This document shows positions 1-8,326 of a DNA stretch of 35,684 bases, in pieces. A model generated the notes under the pieces. The model was not told the origin of the DNA, did no database searches, and saw only the letters and a list, made by a program, of their open reading frames with translations. Source of the DNA: HRBIN12 sp035762085 (GTDB lineage: Bacteria > Actinomycetota > UBA4738 > HRBIN12); NCBI GenBank assembly GCA_035762085.1, contig DASTPT010000010.1, forward strand, positions 1 through 35,684, read 5' to 3'. Position 1 is the stretch's first letter. Every line of letters begins with the position of its first letter. The position numbers were made by a program, and so were the translations under genes.

Positions 1-57
1 TCGTGGCTGTCGGCGGCGTGCCCCGCGGGCGACCGCGTGTGCGTCGTCGTGGCCATC
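1..57. other. window edge, nothing assignable
   Basis: The first 57 bases are GC-rich and open in several frames on both strands. No start, stop, ribosome binding site or recognisable motif ties them to a gene. They may hold the 3' end or promoter of a neighbour outside the window. Confidence 0.4.
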
Positions 58-468
58 TCAGCGCAGCTCGTTGATGCGGATCAGATTGCCGGCGGGGTCG
101 CGGACGGCGCAGTCGCGGACGCCGTAGGGCTGGTCCGTCGGCTCCTGGACGACCTCCGCGTCACCGGCCTGTAGCCGCTCGAAGGTGGCATCGAGGTCCC
201 CCGTGGCCAGGAGGAGGCTGGCGTACGTGCCCTTGGCCATCATCTCGGCGATCGTGCGGCGCTCGTCGTCGGTGACCCCGGGGGAGGCACCCGGCGGGTA
301 CAGGACGATGGACGTGTCGGGCTGTTCGGGGGGGCCGACCGTGATCCAGTGCAGACCGCCGTATCCGACATCGTTCCGGACCTCGAAGCCGAGGGTGTCG
401 CGGTAGAACGCCAGGGACGCGTCCGGGTCGTCGTGCGGCAGGAAGCTCGCGTGGATGATGATGTCCAT
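58..468 (-). CDS. VOC (glyoxalase/dioxygenase-fold) family protein
   Basis: A 136-residue protein of the vicinal oxygen chelate fold. It shows the two beta-alpha-beta-beta-beta modules of the family: an N-terminal module with the phrase SLAFYRDTLGFEV (about residues 18-30) and a C-terminal one ending DPAGNLIRINE. The motif VRDPAGNLI is typical of VOC proteins; substrate and metal ligands cannot be named from sequence. The ATG at 468 lies 5 bp after the stop of the AraC-type regulator gene on the same strand, so the two are probably co-transcribed. Small VOC proteins paired with one-domain AraC regulators are common in Actinomycetota. A role in resistance or metabolism of a small electrophile or antibiotic is possible but is inference only. 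Confidence 0.85.
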   Translation of the reverse strand: MDIIIHASFLPHDDPDASLAFYRDTLGFEVRNDVGYGGLHWITVGPPEQPDTSIVLYPPGASPGVTDDERRTIAEMMAKGTYASLLLATGDLDATFERLQAGDAEVVQEPTDQPYGVRDCAVRDPAGNLIRINELR

Positions 469-473
469 GGCGG

Positions 474-932
<459 letters not shown>

Positions 933-995
933 CGTGCCACGTCATGTGGCTAGCGGCCACCTGAACGCCGTCCCGGCCGGTCTCGACCGCCGACG

Positions 996-2267
996 CTACG
1001 CCAGGTAGCGAACCAGCACGAACTGCTGCGGGTCGCCACCGCCGCCCGCGACCACGACCTTGCCGTCGCCCTGGAGCGCGACGCCCCGGGCGAACGCGCC
1101 GCCGGGGAAGTCGGTCGTGACCTTGCCGTTGCCGCTCCACGGATCGTCGAGCTTGCCGCTCCGCAGGTGCCGCGTCACGGCGATGTGGAACACCTCGTCG
1201 GTCCCGCCCTCGTGCGGCCCGTAGTAGCCGGCCGCGACGATCCTGCCGTTCGGCTGGATCGCGAGCGCAGAGACGGCTTGCTCTCCCGACCCGACCCGGG
1301 TTCGAACGGTCCCGTCGCCGCCGAACGTGTCGTCCAGGCGCCCGTCCGCCGTGAACCGAGCCAGCCCGCGCGCGAAGATGTCGTAGTCGCCGCCGACGAC
1401 GATCTTGCCGTTCGGCTGCAGCGCCACGGCGAGCGGGAAGATCTCGCTCACGACCTTGCGGACGAGTCCGCGGCGACCGAAGGTGCCGTCGAGCGTTCCG
1501 TCGCTCCGGTAGCGCGCCACCAGGAGCCCGTACCCGTCGTAGCCCGTCACGACGATCCGGCCGTCCGGCTGCAGGGCGACGGATCGTGCCACGCCCCACC
1601 GCCGTGCGATCTGCGCCGTGCCGCGATCGCCGAACGATCGGTCGAGCCGGCCGTCGCTCCGGTAGCGCAGGACCGTGAACCGTGGGTCGCGGCCCGCGTA
1701 TCCGACGGCCACGATCCGGCCGTTCGTCTGGATCGCGACGTCGTGGACGACGTCCTCGCCCCCGCTGAGGTCCGTGCGGACGACGCCGCCGCCGCCGAAC
1801 GAGTCGTCGAGGGTGCCGTTGGCGCGGTACCGGACCACCGCGACACGCTCGTAGCTGTCCGTGCCCGCGACGACGATCTTGCCGTTGGGCTGGATCGCCA
1901 CGCACCGCGCCTCGTCGCCATCGCCGCCGGCGATCGGCGTCGTCACCATGCCGTCGCCGCCGAACGTCGCGTCGAGCCCGCCGCTCGTCTCGTGCCGGGC
2001 GACGGCGAACTCGCCCGTCCCCGAGCCGCCGGCCGCCGCCCCCACGGCGACGATGCTCCCGTCGGCCTGGATCGCGAGGGCGTTCGCGAACGAACCGACC
2101 GGGAACGGCGTCGTGGCCTTCCCGTCGCCGTCGAACCCGGGATCCAGGTCGCCGGCCGCGCCGAGCGCCGGCGCCCCACCGAGCACGACCAGGAGCAGTG
2201 CCACCGAGAGCGTCAGGAGCGTCGAGAGCCCCGCCCAGCGTGGACGGGGGGTCGGAACCGTCTGCAT
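996..2267 (-). CDS. secreted delta-60 repeat beta-propeller-like protein
   Basis: A 423-residue protein with a signal peptide (basic start, hydrophobic stretch LLTLSVALLLVVLGG, likely cleavage after ALGA) followed by about seven repeats of 50-60 residues. Each repeat has the form RY-x-SDGRLDxTFGGDGxV ... ALQPNGKIVVAG, the signature of the 'uncharacterised delta-60 repeat' family. Such proteins are thought to form beta-propeller or beta-helical extracellular structures; their function is unknown. A GTG at 2276 is also in frame, but the sequence GGGAGGTGG overlaps that GTG and sits at proper spacing before the ATG at 2267, which decides the start. The repeats nearly fill the mature protein and no sorting signal or anchor is visible, so it is probably released. 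Confidence 0.85.
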   Translation of the reverse strand: MQTVPTPRPRWAGLSTLLTLSVALLLVVLGGAPALGAAGDLDPGFDGDGKATTPFPVGSFANALAIQADGSIVAVGAAAGGSGTGEFAVARHETSGGLDATFGGDGMVTTPIAGGDGDEARCVAIQPNGKIVVAGTDSYERVAVVRYRANGTLDDSFGGGGVVRTDLSGGEDVVHDVAIQTNGRIVAVGYAGRDPRFTVLRYRSDGRLDRSFGDRGTAQIARRWGVARSVALQPDGRIVVTGYDGYGLLVARYRSDGTLDGTFGRRGLVRKVVSEIFPLAVALQPNGKIVVGGDYDIFARGLARFTADGRLDDTFGGDGTVRTRVGSGEQAVSALAIQPNGRIVAAGYYGPHEGGTDEVFHIAVTRHLRSGKLDDPWSGNGKVTTDFPGGAFARGVALQGDGKVVVAGGGGDPQQFVLVRYLA

Positions 2268-2359
2268 CGCATCCACCTCCCACGGGAGCGTGCACGCGCA
2301 ACCGACCGCGAGGCATGGTCGATGGACCCTCGACGAGAAGGTCGGTCCGCGTCAGACCG

Positions 2360-3832
2360 TCAGGTGGTCTCGAGCGCCTGGCGCTCGTACGCGCCGACGA
2401 TCGCGTCCAGCTCGCGCGCTACGTCCTCGGGGAGCGGCTCCGGCTCGTGCTGGGCGAGGAGCGCTCGGGCGCGCTCGGCGGCGGCGACGGTGGGATCGGG
2501 CCGGCCGGCGGTCTCCCACGCCTCCCACGACGAGCGGTCCATCACGCTGTCGCGCCAGAACGCGCGCATGTTCGCGAGCGTGTGCGGCCGGTCGAGGAAG
2601 TGCCCCCCGGGCCCGACCTCGGCGATCGTGTCCACGGCGGCGTCCTCGGCGGCGAACGGGAAGCCCTCGACGAAGCGGACGAGCATCTCGAACAGCTCGG
2701 CGTCCAGCACCAGCTCGACGGGGGAGTAGACGACGTCGTCGTACAGCGACCCCGCGCCGTTGATCAGGTGTCCCGGCGAGAGCGCGAGCGCCATCCCCGA
2801 CAGGCCGGCCTGCACGCCCGCCTGCCAGTCAGGGCGCTTGGCCCCCGGCGCGAACGCCCAGACCGAGTACGGGATGTCGTACCGCCGGGCCAGCTGCGTG
2901 TTCGCCATCGCCGAGAAGATCTCCTCGGTCGCCCACGCGGTGTTGATCCCGCCGCTCGACAGGTCGATCGTCGCGGCGTAGGAGATGTGCATGGTCGGGG
3001 TGCCGGGCGCGAGCGTCTGCAGGGTCGCGATGCCCGAGAGGATCTCGGCGTTCGCCATCGCGAGCATCCCCGCGATCGACAGCGGCGCCGAGGCCGCCGC
3101 CAGCGGCATCGCGCAGATCCCCACCGGGATCCCCGCTTCGGCGAACACGCGCATGCACTCGACCGGCCCGTCGTCCCATTGGAGCGGGCTGATCGAGCAC
3201 TGGAAGTTCGAGACGATCGGCCTCGCGCGGAGCTCCTCGGCGCCGCCGGCCACGACTCGCGCCATCTCGACGATGCCCCGAGCGTTGAGCGGGTCGATCG
3301 CCGTCATCTGCTGGATGTGCTTCACGGTGTTCGGCAGCTGCGCGTGCGTCTCGTGGATCGGACGTACCGGCACCGGCGCGTCGTTCGCGCTCACCGGCTG
3401 CCAGTGGAAGGCGATCTGCGGCAGCGCGTCGGCCAGGCGTGTGATCTGCTCGAGGTCGCGCTTGGTCCCGGGGCGGCGCTCGCCGGACCCCAGGTCGATC
3501 ACGTCGGCCGGGCACCCGTCGGTCGCCAGGTACCCGCCCGAGCCGTCCAGCGGGAGGTCGAGCGCGGGGTCCCGCGCCGCCAGCGTGTAGGTGCTCGGGG
3601 AGCGCCGGATCGCGTCCTCGACGAACGCCGGGTCGAACCGGATCCGGTGCGCGTCGCGGTCGACCGCCTGGCCGGCCTCGGCCATCGCGGCGAGGAGGCC
3701 GGCGTTCGAGGTGGTCACGCCGACGCGCTCGAGGATCTCGAGGGTCCGTTCGTGAAGGCCGGTGACCTCGTTCTCGGTCAGGACGTCGTGACGATGGGTG
3801 AACGGGAGGGACCGGATCGAGCGCTCGGTCAT
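2360..3832 (-). CDS. trimethylamine methyltransferase (MttB) family protein, non-pyrrolysine type
   Basis: A 490-residue protein of the MttB superfamily. Members transfer a methyl group from a methylated amine (trimethylamine, glycine betaine, proline betaine, carnitine and similar) to the cobalt of a corrinoid protein. Family features seen are the N-terminal LTENEVTGLHERTLEILERVGV, the central ISPLQWDDGPVECMRVFAEAGIPVGICAMPLAAASAPLSIAG, and the C-terminal FLDRPHTLANMRAFWRDSVMDRSSWEAW. The frame is open throughout with no internal TAG, so it belongs to the non-pyrrolysine subgroup that includes MtgB-like betaine demethylases. Its corrinoid protein and reductive-activation partner are not in this window. 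It is divergent from the flavin oxidoreductase at 3915 with 82 bp between them. A -10-like TACCGT (3871-3866, minus strand) is followed at once by the palindrome at 3851-3864. Confidence 0.88.
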   Translation of the reverse strand: MTERSIRSLPFTHRHDVLTENEVTGLHERTLEILERVGVTTSNAGLLAAMAEAGQAVDRDAHRIRFDPAFVEDAIRRSPSTYTLAARDPALDLPLDGSGGYLATDGCPADVIDLGSGERRPGTKRDLEQITRLADALPQIAFHWQPVSANDAPVPVRPIHETHAQLPNTVKHIQQMTAIDPLNARGIVEMARVVAGGAEELRARPIVSNFQCSISPLQWDDGPVECMRVFAEAGIPVGICAMPLAAASAPLSIAGMLAMANAEILSGIATLQTLAPGTPTMHISYAATIDLSSGGINTAWATEEIFSAMANTQLARRYDIPYSVWAFAPGAKRPDWQAGVQAGLSGMALALSPGHLINGAGSLYDDVVYSPVELVLDAELFEMLVRFVEGFPFAAEDAAVDTIAEVGPGGHFLDRPHTLANMRAFWRDSVMDRSSWEAWETAGRPDPTVAAAERARALLAQHEPEPLPEDVARELDAIVGAYERQALETT

Positions 3833-3850
3833 CGGGGGCCCCCCATCGGT

Positions 3851-3864
3851 TGAACGGCCGTTCA
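3851..3864. promoter_or_regulatory. perfect 14-bp palindrome, probable repressor operator
   Basis: TGAACGGCCGTTCA is identical to its reverse complement. It lies in the 82-bp divergent gap, directly downstream of the -10-like TACCGT (3871-3866) read toward the MttB gene and about 40 bp upstream of the -10-like element of the oxidoreductase gene. Its size and GAACG/CGTTC arms resemble TetR-family operators in Actinomycetota. No TetR gene is in the window, so the regulator is unknown. Confidence 0.6.
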
Positions 3865-3902
3865 GACGGTAGGGCAGGCAGCGGGCGGGGCGCAAGTCGC
3901 GA

Positions 3903-3908
3903 TACCGT
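3903..3908 (+). promoter_or_regulatory. -10-like element of leaderless oxidoreductase gene
   Basis: TACCGT ends 6 nt before the GTG start at 3915, which places the predicted transcription start on the start codon. No Shine-Dalgarno sequence is present. No good -35 hexamer is visible. Confidence 0.45.
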
Positions 3909-3914
3909 TCGCGC

Positions 3915-5348
3915 GTGCGAGACGAGGCGACGATCGCGATCCCGCCCGACGCCGGCCGGGGCTGGTGGCTGCGTGAGGCGCTCGCGGTGCCCGAGCTGGC
4001 GGGGGAGGCGTGCCCGCCGCTCGACCGCGATCTGTCGGCCGACGTGCTGATCCTGGGCGGCGGGTACACGGGCATGTGGACCGCGTGGTTCGTGAAGGAG
4101 CTCGATCCCGGCGCCGAGGTCGTGATCCTCGAGCAGGACATCTGCGGCGGGGGGCCGAGCGGCCGCAACGGCGGCTTCGTGAACTCGTTCTGGCACCAGT
4201 TGCCGTCGCTCTGCCACCGGTTCGGGGACGCGGACGCGTACCGCCTGTGCCGAGCGGGACAGGTCTCGGTCGAGGCGATCGGCGCGTGGTGCCGCGAGCA
4301 CGAGGTCGATGCGTGGTTCGCGCAGGACGGCGAGCTCGAGGTCTCCACGTGGGAGACCGGTGCGAACGGCTGGGACGAGATGCTCGCGACGGCCAAGCGC
4401 CTCGGCGTCCTCGATCGCTTCCGCGTCCTCGACGAGCGCGAGGCCCGGGTCCGGATCGACTCGCCCATCTTCCGCGGCGCGCTCGAGACCCCGTTCGGCG
4501 CCACCGTCCATCCGGCGCGGCTCGCCCGGGGGCTTCGGCGCGAGCTGCTCACGCGCGGCGTCCGGATCTTCGAGCACACGCCGGTCACGCGGTTCCACGT
4601 CGGCCGGCCCCCGGTCGCGAGGACGCCGCACGGCGCCGTGCGCGCCGGCGCCGCGGTCGTCGCGCTGAACGCGTGGGCGCAGCACTGGCGTCGGTTCCGT
4701 CGCGAGCTCACGGTCCGCGGCACGTACATCGTGCTCACCGCGCCCGCGCCCGAGCGCCTGGCCGAGCTCGGCTGGACCGACGGCACCGGGCTGTGGGACA
4801 CGCGCGCCTCGGTCCACTACGTCCGCACGACTCCGAACGGGCGGGTCGCGTTCGGGATCGGCGGGATGCAGCCGGACTTCGCGCGGACGATCGACCGGCG
4901 CTTCGCGTACGACCCGCCCTCGATCCGGGCCGCGATCGCCGACCTGCACCGGATGTTCCCGACCCTCGTCGACGTGCCGATCGAGGCGGCGTGGGGCGGG
5001 CCGATCGACGTCTCGGCGCGGCACGTGCCGTCGTTCACGACGCTCGAGCCGGGCACCGTGCACGCGGGGCACGGGTACACGGGCAACGGCGTCGGTCCAT
5101 CGCATCTGGGCGGCCAGATCCTCGCGCATCGGGCGCTCGGTCTGGAGGGGGAGGTGCTCGACCTACCGCTCGTCGACATGGAGCCGAAGCGCTTCCCGCC
5201 CGAGCCGATCCGGAGCGTCGGGGCCTTCGTGGCGAACCGCGCGATCAAGCGGCGTGACGACGCGCTCGACGCGGGCCGGCGCGTGAACCCGCTCGTCGAG
5301 GTCGCGTCACGCGCCCCGCGGTGGCTCGACTACGACCTCGGCCCGTGA
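3915..5348 (+). CDS. FAD-dependent amine/amino-acid oxidoreductase (DAO family)
   Basis: A 477-residue flavoprotein with a dinucleotide-binding fold beginning near residue 44 (LILGGGYTGMWTAWFVKE), then VVILEQDICGGGPSGRNGGF, the FAD-contact motif typical of gamma-glutamylputrescine oxidase and sarcosine/dimethylglycine oxidase relatives. The C-terminal region has HAGHGYTGNGVGPSHLGGQILA, the second flavin-contact loop. It probably oxidises a secondary or tertiary amine carbon-nitrogen bond with release of an aldehyde. The divergent MttB-family gene suggests both act in breakdown of a methylated amine: one removes a methyl to a corrinoid, the other oxidises the product or a related amine. That link is inference. 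GTG at 3915 is chosen because it immediately follows the -10-like element. No signal peptide is seen, so it should be cytoplasmic. Confidence 0.87.
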   Translation: MRDEATIAIPPDAGRGWWLREALAVPELAGEACPPLDRDLSADVLILGGGYTGMWTAWFVKELDPGAEVVILEQDICGGGPSGRNGGFVNSFWHQLPSLCHRFGDADAYRLCRAGQVSVEAIGAWCREHEVDAWFAQDGELEVSTWETGANGWDEMLATAKRLGVLDRFRVLDEREARVRIDSPIFRGALETPFGATVHPARLARGLRRELLTRGVRIFEHTPVTRFHVGRPPVARTPHGAVRAGAAVVALNAWAQHWRRFRRELTVRGTYIVLTAPAPERLAELGWTDGTGLWDTRASVHYVRTTPNGRVAFGIGGMQPDFARTIDRRFAYDPPSIRAAIADLHRMFPTLVDVPIEAAWGGPIDVSARHVPSFTTLEPGTVHAGHGYTGNGVGPSHLGGQILAHRALGLEGEVLDLPLVDMEPKRFPPEPIRSVGAFVANRAIKRRDDALDAGRRVNPLVEVASRAPRWLDYDLGP

Positions 5349-5350
5349 CG

Positions 5351-5372
5351 CCGTAGGCCGATCGGTCTACGG
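5351..5372 (+). terminator. hairpin after the oxidoreductase gene
   Basis: A 22-nt near-palindrome starts 2 nt after the stop codon: arms CCGTAGGCCGA and TCGGTCTACGG pair fully if one G-U pair is allowed. There is no U-run, as is common for terminators of GC-rich bacteria. It could instead be an operator for the next gene. Confidence 0.4.
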
Positions 5373-5431
5373 GATGGCGCTTAACCGAGGCCTGCCCTTA
5401 CCATGTCCCCACGCAGCGTTCGGGAGGGTGG

Positions 5432-5995
5432 ATGTCGGACGACACGACGGCGACGGGTGAGCAGGAAGAGGCGGTCGAGCACCAGAGCATCGTGAGTCGC
5501 ATCCTCGAGTACCAGCGCCAGCTGCGGGAGGGCGACCCGCCGCCGCCGCCGGTCGAGACGTTGCCCGACCGGCCGCTGATGGAGTTCGTCGCGGCCGAGA
5601 CGCTCTCGGCCGAGACCGCGGACCTGGTCGACCTGACCGAGGCGGAGGCGGCGCTCGCGACCGAGAGCCCGTCCGCTTCCCAGGCCGACGATGGGACGTC
5701 CCCGGAGGAGCCCGTCCAGGCGGAGGAGGAGGTCGCGCCCGTCGTCCGGCTGGAGCCGTCGGCGGCACGGGAGGCCACCGAGAACGGCGTCTGGGCGGTC
5801 CCCGAACCGCCCGCGAAGGATGAGCGCGACGACACGGCCGAGCGCCTGGCCGAGCTGGAGGACGTGCTCCGGGTCGTCTCCGAGACGATCGGCGAGCTCC
5901 GGCAGCGGTTCCAGGACATGGCCGTCGCCTCGGACGAGCGCCTGGCCGAGCTGGAGCGGATCGTCGAGCGCGCTCGGCGCTCGACCCGCGTCTGA
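5432..5995 (+). CDS. acidic coiled-coil protein of unknown function
   Basis: A 187-residue protein, not recognised. It is strongly acidic and Ala/Glu-rich. An N-terminal helix (about 12-35, EEAVEHQSIVSRILEYQRQLREGD) is followed by a proline tract (PPPPPVE), a long low-complexity acidic middle (about 60-130), and a C-terminal heptad-like helix (about 133-185, TAERLAELEDVLRVVSETIGELRQRFQDMAVASDERLAELERIVERARR) likely to form a coiled coil. There are no membrane segments, cysteines or signal peptide. The ATG at 5432 has GGGAGGGTGG immediately upstream. It stands alone: convergent with the VOC gene at 6011 (15 bp apart) and separated from the oxidoreductase by 83 bp. A scaffold or oligomerising role is possible, but nothing in the sequence shows it. 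Confidence 0.75.
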   Translation: MSDDTTATGEQEEAVEHQSIVSRILEYQRQLREGDPPPPPVETLPDRPLMEFVAAETLSAETADLVDLTEAEAALATESPSASQADDGTSPEEPVQAEEEVAPVVRLEPSAAREATENGVWAVPEPPAKDERDDTAERLAELEDVLRVVSETIGELRQRFQDMAVASDERLAELERIVERARRSTRV

Positions 5996-6010
5996 GGAGC
6001 GGCTCGCCCC

Positions 6011-6433
6011 TCAGCCCGTCGGGAGCCTGACGCTGCCGTCGGGTTCGAGCTCGAACCCGGGGTTGTGCGCCACCTCCCAGGGGTGCCCGTCCGGGTCGAC
6101 GAAGACCCCGCTGTAGCCGCCCCATGAGGTCTCGGCCGGCTCGCGGCTCACCGTGGCGCCCGCCGCGCGCGCCTGCTCGATCACCTCGCGGACCTCCTCG
6201 GGAGACCCGACGTTGTGCGCGAGCGTGACGCCGCCCCACCCGCCGGGATCCTCGACGCCCGAGTCCTCGGCCAGCTTGTCGCGGCCCCACAACGAGAGCA
6301 CGGACCCGCCCGCCTGGAAGAACACCACGTCCTCGAGCTCGAGCGTCGGCGCCCACCCGATCCCCACGTAGAAGGCCCTTGCCCGCTCGAGGTCATCCAC
6401 GCCGAGCGTGATGAGGCTCACCCGTTGCTCCAT
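6011..6433 (-). CDS. VOC (glyoxalase/bleomycin-resistance-fold) family protein
   Basis: A 140-residue VOC-fold protein. It has the first module ITLGVDDLERARAFYVGIGW (about 8-27) and the second module with SWGGYSGVFVDPDGHPWEVAHNP (about 104-126), a phrase characteristic of the glyoxalase/extradiol-like subgroup that lacks clear metal ligands. It is only distantly similar to the VOC protein at 58-468. The start ATG at 6433 lacks a Shine-Dalgarno sequence. A TACACT element 8 nt upstream suggests a leaderless or nearly leaderless transcript. Function beyond the fold is not known. Confidence 0.85.
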   Translation of the reverse strand: MEQRVSLITLGVDDLERARAFYVGIGWAPTLELEDVVFFQAGGSVLSLWGRDKLAEDSGVEDPGGWGGVTLAHNVGSPEEVREVIEQARAAGATVSREPAETSWGGYSGVFVDPDGHPWEVAHNPGFELEPDGSVRLPTG

Positions 6434-6487
6434 GGCAGGTGAGTGTAGACCGGCACCCCACGCCCGGTCCGGGGACAGGGCCGATGC

Positions 6488-6493
6488 TATGGT
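6488..6493 (+). promoter_or_regulatory. -10-like element of the CAU tRNA gene
   Basis: TATGGT ends 9 nt before the mature tRNA 5' end, a normal distance for a tRNA promoter. No -35 consensus is visible. Confidence 0.45.
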
Positions 6494-6502
6494 CGAGCCG
6501 TC

Positions 6503-6576
6503 GGGGCGGTAGCTCAGTTGGTCAGAGCAGCGGACTCATAATCCGCAGGACGGAGGTTCAAGTCCTCCCCGCCCCA
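6503..6576 (+). tRNA. tRNA with CAU anticodon, probably tRNA-Met (elongator)
   Basis: A complete 74-nt cloverleaf. The acceptor arm GGGGCGG pairs with CCGCCCC (6569-6575) with discriminator A at 6576. The D arm contains AGCTCAGTTGGTCAGAGC. The anticodon stem GCGGA/TCCGC encloses the loop CTCATAA with anticodon CAT at 6537-6539. The T arm GGAGG/CCTCC encloses TTCAAGT. CCA is not encoded. A CAU anticodon with this loop fits elongator Met. A tRNA-Ile2 whose C34 is modified to lysidine has the same unmodified anticodon and cannot be ruled out. It is not initiator Met, because the acceptor end is fully paired. Confidence 0.93.
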
Positions 6577-6701
6577 CCGTTTGCGTCACGACTCGAGAGG
6601 AACGGAGAGAGCGGCCGCCGGGCGAGGCGACCACCAGGAACGCGGGCGGCTGACGGTCCTCGTTCACACACACCGAGGCTCTGGTCTTCTCGAGGGAGTT
6701 A

Positions 6702-7190
6702 CTACATAGGAGGTTTGGCCCCGGATGCCCCAATGGGGGAAACCGTCCCCGCCACCATCTGTAGTCCGGCGAGGACTCGGAACATGTCCCAATAGTGGGA
6801 CACGCGTTCGATCTTCCCGTCCTTGACCGTCATAGCCCAGAACACGGGAATCACGACGCGGCGGCCAGTGGGAGCGATCGCGGGGCCGGCTGCGCCTAAC
6901 GCGAACGCGCTGGTGTGAGTGCCGGTCAAGACGAGCTCAACGCCGATCCTGGTCGAGCCTGCCTCGGTGTCCCCGACGAGGACATCAAGGACGTCCAGTG
7001 ATGAGCCCGACAGGGCCGCGTCGCTCTGGCGAAAGTGCTCGATGACGGCGTCTCGGCCGTTGAGAGCCGCGAACTCCGCGCCGGTGAGTGTGACGTCCTC
7101 TGCGAAGTGCCGGGACGCGCGGATGTAGTCGCGCCGGTTGAGGTCAAGAAGTACCTGGTTCACGAATTCGGCCGCCGTTAGCGAGTCCAT
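6702..7190 (-). CDS. SnoaL-like / NTF2-fold protein
   Basis: A 162-residue NTF2-superfamily protein with the SnoaL-like pattern: an N-terminal helix (TAAEFVNQVLLDLNRRDYIRASRHFAEDVTLTG, about 4-36), then NGRDAVIEHFRQ, and a central sheet ending VFWAMTVKDGKIERVSHYWDMFRVLAGL (about 115-142). Such cones bind small hydrophobic ligands and act as isomerases, cyclases or stress-response proteins; no catalytic residue can be assigned. GGGAGGAG just upstream fixes the ATG at 7190. It is divergent from the alpha/beta hydrolase at 7436, with which it may share a 245-bp control region. Base composition is visibly less GC-extreme than in most neighbours, suggesting more recent acquisition. Confidence 0.82.
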   Translation of the reverse strand: MDSLTAAEFVNQVLLDLNRRDYIRASRHFAEDVTLTGAEFAALNGRDAVIEHFRQSDAALSGSSLDVLDVLVGDTEAGSTRIGVELVLTGTHTSAFALGAAGPAIAPTGRRVVIPVFWAMTVKDGKIERVSHYWDMFRVLAGLQMVAGTVSPIGASGAKPPM

Positions 7191-7435
7191 GTCTCCTCCC
7201 TTCAGGTGGTCGGAGCGCATCCGCCTCGTTCGGCGTGTTTCACGGCGCCTTGCCCAGCAGACCCGGTGGCCCGCCCAAAAGGTACCTCGTTCGGCGGGTC
7301 CATTGCCTCTCCGGCGGCGGCGGCGCCGGTGCGACGGTTGGTAGAGGCTCGCGATGCGTGACGCCGTGATCAAGCTGGTTGAGGGTTGGACGCTTGGCGA
7401 GGTTGCCCACGCCAACGTTGAAGGAGCTGGGCCAT
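7191..7435. promoter_or_regulatory. divergent intergenic region with a 12-bp direct repeat
   Basis: This 245-bp gap separates the SnoaL-like and hydrolase genes. The sequence CCTCGTTCGGCG occurs twice in direct orientation (7224-7235 and 7285-7296), 61 bp apart. Both copies lie on the side nearer the SnoaL-like gene. A shared regulator site is possible; no -10/-35 pair is convincing. Confidence 0.3.
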
Positions 7436-8326
7436 ATGACAACGATGTCGGTCCGAGGCGTACGCCTCTTCGTTGAAGCTGTCGGGCGTGGATACCCGTT
7501 GGTCCTGATGCACGGCGGGCCGGGGGCGGATCACTGGACGATGCTGCCGTTCCGTCAACTGGAGGATGCGTTCACCCTGATCTTCTACGACCATCGCTGC
7601 AACGGTCGGTCCGTGGGCGCTCCTGTCTCGTCGTTGAGCTGGGAGAACCTGACGGCGGATGCCGACGCGCTCCGCGAAAGGCTCGGCTTCGAGAAGTGGG
7701 CGATGCTCGGCCATTCGTTCGGAGGCAGAGTGGCCCTCGAGTATGCGCTCCGATACCCGGACAGCTTGTCGCATCTCGTTCTCCTCGACACCGGCGGCGA
7801 CAGCCGCTGGGACCAGGAGACCGCGCCAGATCGTCTCGCCAGGCGCGGGTTCAGTCCGCAGACGGTCCGGCTGGCGCGCCGGTTCCTCAACGGCCGGATC
7901 GCGCCCTGGGAGTACTTCCCGAGCCTGATGCGACTCGCCGGCGCCTACGATCCCCACACGAGCCTCCGGTCGGCGGTGCGACATATGATCGCGGGGCGGC
8001 GGTCGAAGCTCCGGCCACAAGCGTTCATCTACACCCTCACCCAGATGTACAACGGCTGGACGGTCATGGATCGGCTCGCCGAGATCCAGGTGCCGACGCT
8101 GGTGATGGCCGGGCGGGACGATTTCCTGTGGCCACCCGAGCACCAGGCCCAGCTTGCGGCCGGGATCCCCAACGCGCAGCTCTGGATCATCGAGCGCGCC
8201 GGCCACAACCCGCACGAGGAGCGGACCGCCGAGGTCATGGAGGCTGTCCGAGACTTCATCTTTGCTGAACCCTTCGCGAGGGACGACCTGCCAGAGACGG
8301 TTACGCCTGGTCCACGAGTGGCTTGA
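7436..8326 (+). CDS. alpha/beta hydrolase, proline-iminopeptidase-like
   Basis: A 296-residue alpha/beta hydrolase. The oxyanion-hole motif HGGPG (26-30) is the hallmark of the proline iminopeptidase/epoxide-hydrolase-like branch. The nucleophile elbow GHSFGG places Ser94, the acid is in VMAGRDDFLWP and the catalytic His in ERAGHNPHEE near the C-terminus. Length matches the family (about 290-310). It may cleave N-terminal proline or hydrolyse an ester, lactone or amide; the substrate is not determined. AAGGAG at 7421-7426 fixes the ATG at 7436. No signal peptide is present. Like the divergent SnoaL-like gene it has a milder GC bias than the rest of the window. Confidence 0.87.
   Translation: MTTMSVRGVRLFVEAVGRGYPLVLMHGGPGADHWTMLPFRQLEDAFTLIFYDHRCNGRSVGAPVSSLSWENLTADADALRERLGFEKWAMLGHSFGGRVALEYALRYPDSLSHLVLLDTGGDSRWDQETAPDRLARRGFSPQTVRLARRFLNGRIAPWEYFPSLMRLAGAYDPHTSLRSAVRHMIAGRRSKLRPQAFIYTLTQMYNGWTVMDRLAEIQVPTLVMAGRDDFLWPPEHQAQLAAGIPNAQLWIIERAGHNPHEERTAEVMEAVRDFIFAEPFARDDLPETVTPGPRVA

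Noticed and set aside
2360..3832. Pyrrolysine-dependent trimethylamine methyltransferase
   Set aside because: The reading frame has no internal TAG and no pyl genes are present.
6503..6576. Initiator tRNA-Met
   Set aside because: The first acceptor base pair G1-C72 is fully paired and the anticodon stem lacks the three consecutive G-C pairs next to the loop.
6536..6733. Minus-strand open frame ending GRGGLEPPSCGL over the CAU tRNA
   Set aside because: The 'GGLEPP' ending is the translation of an antisense tRNA and a well-known false gene call.
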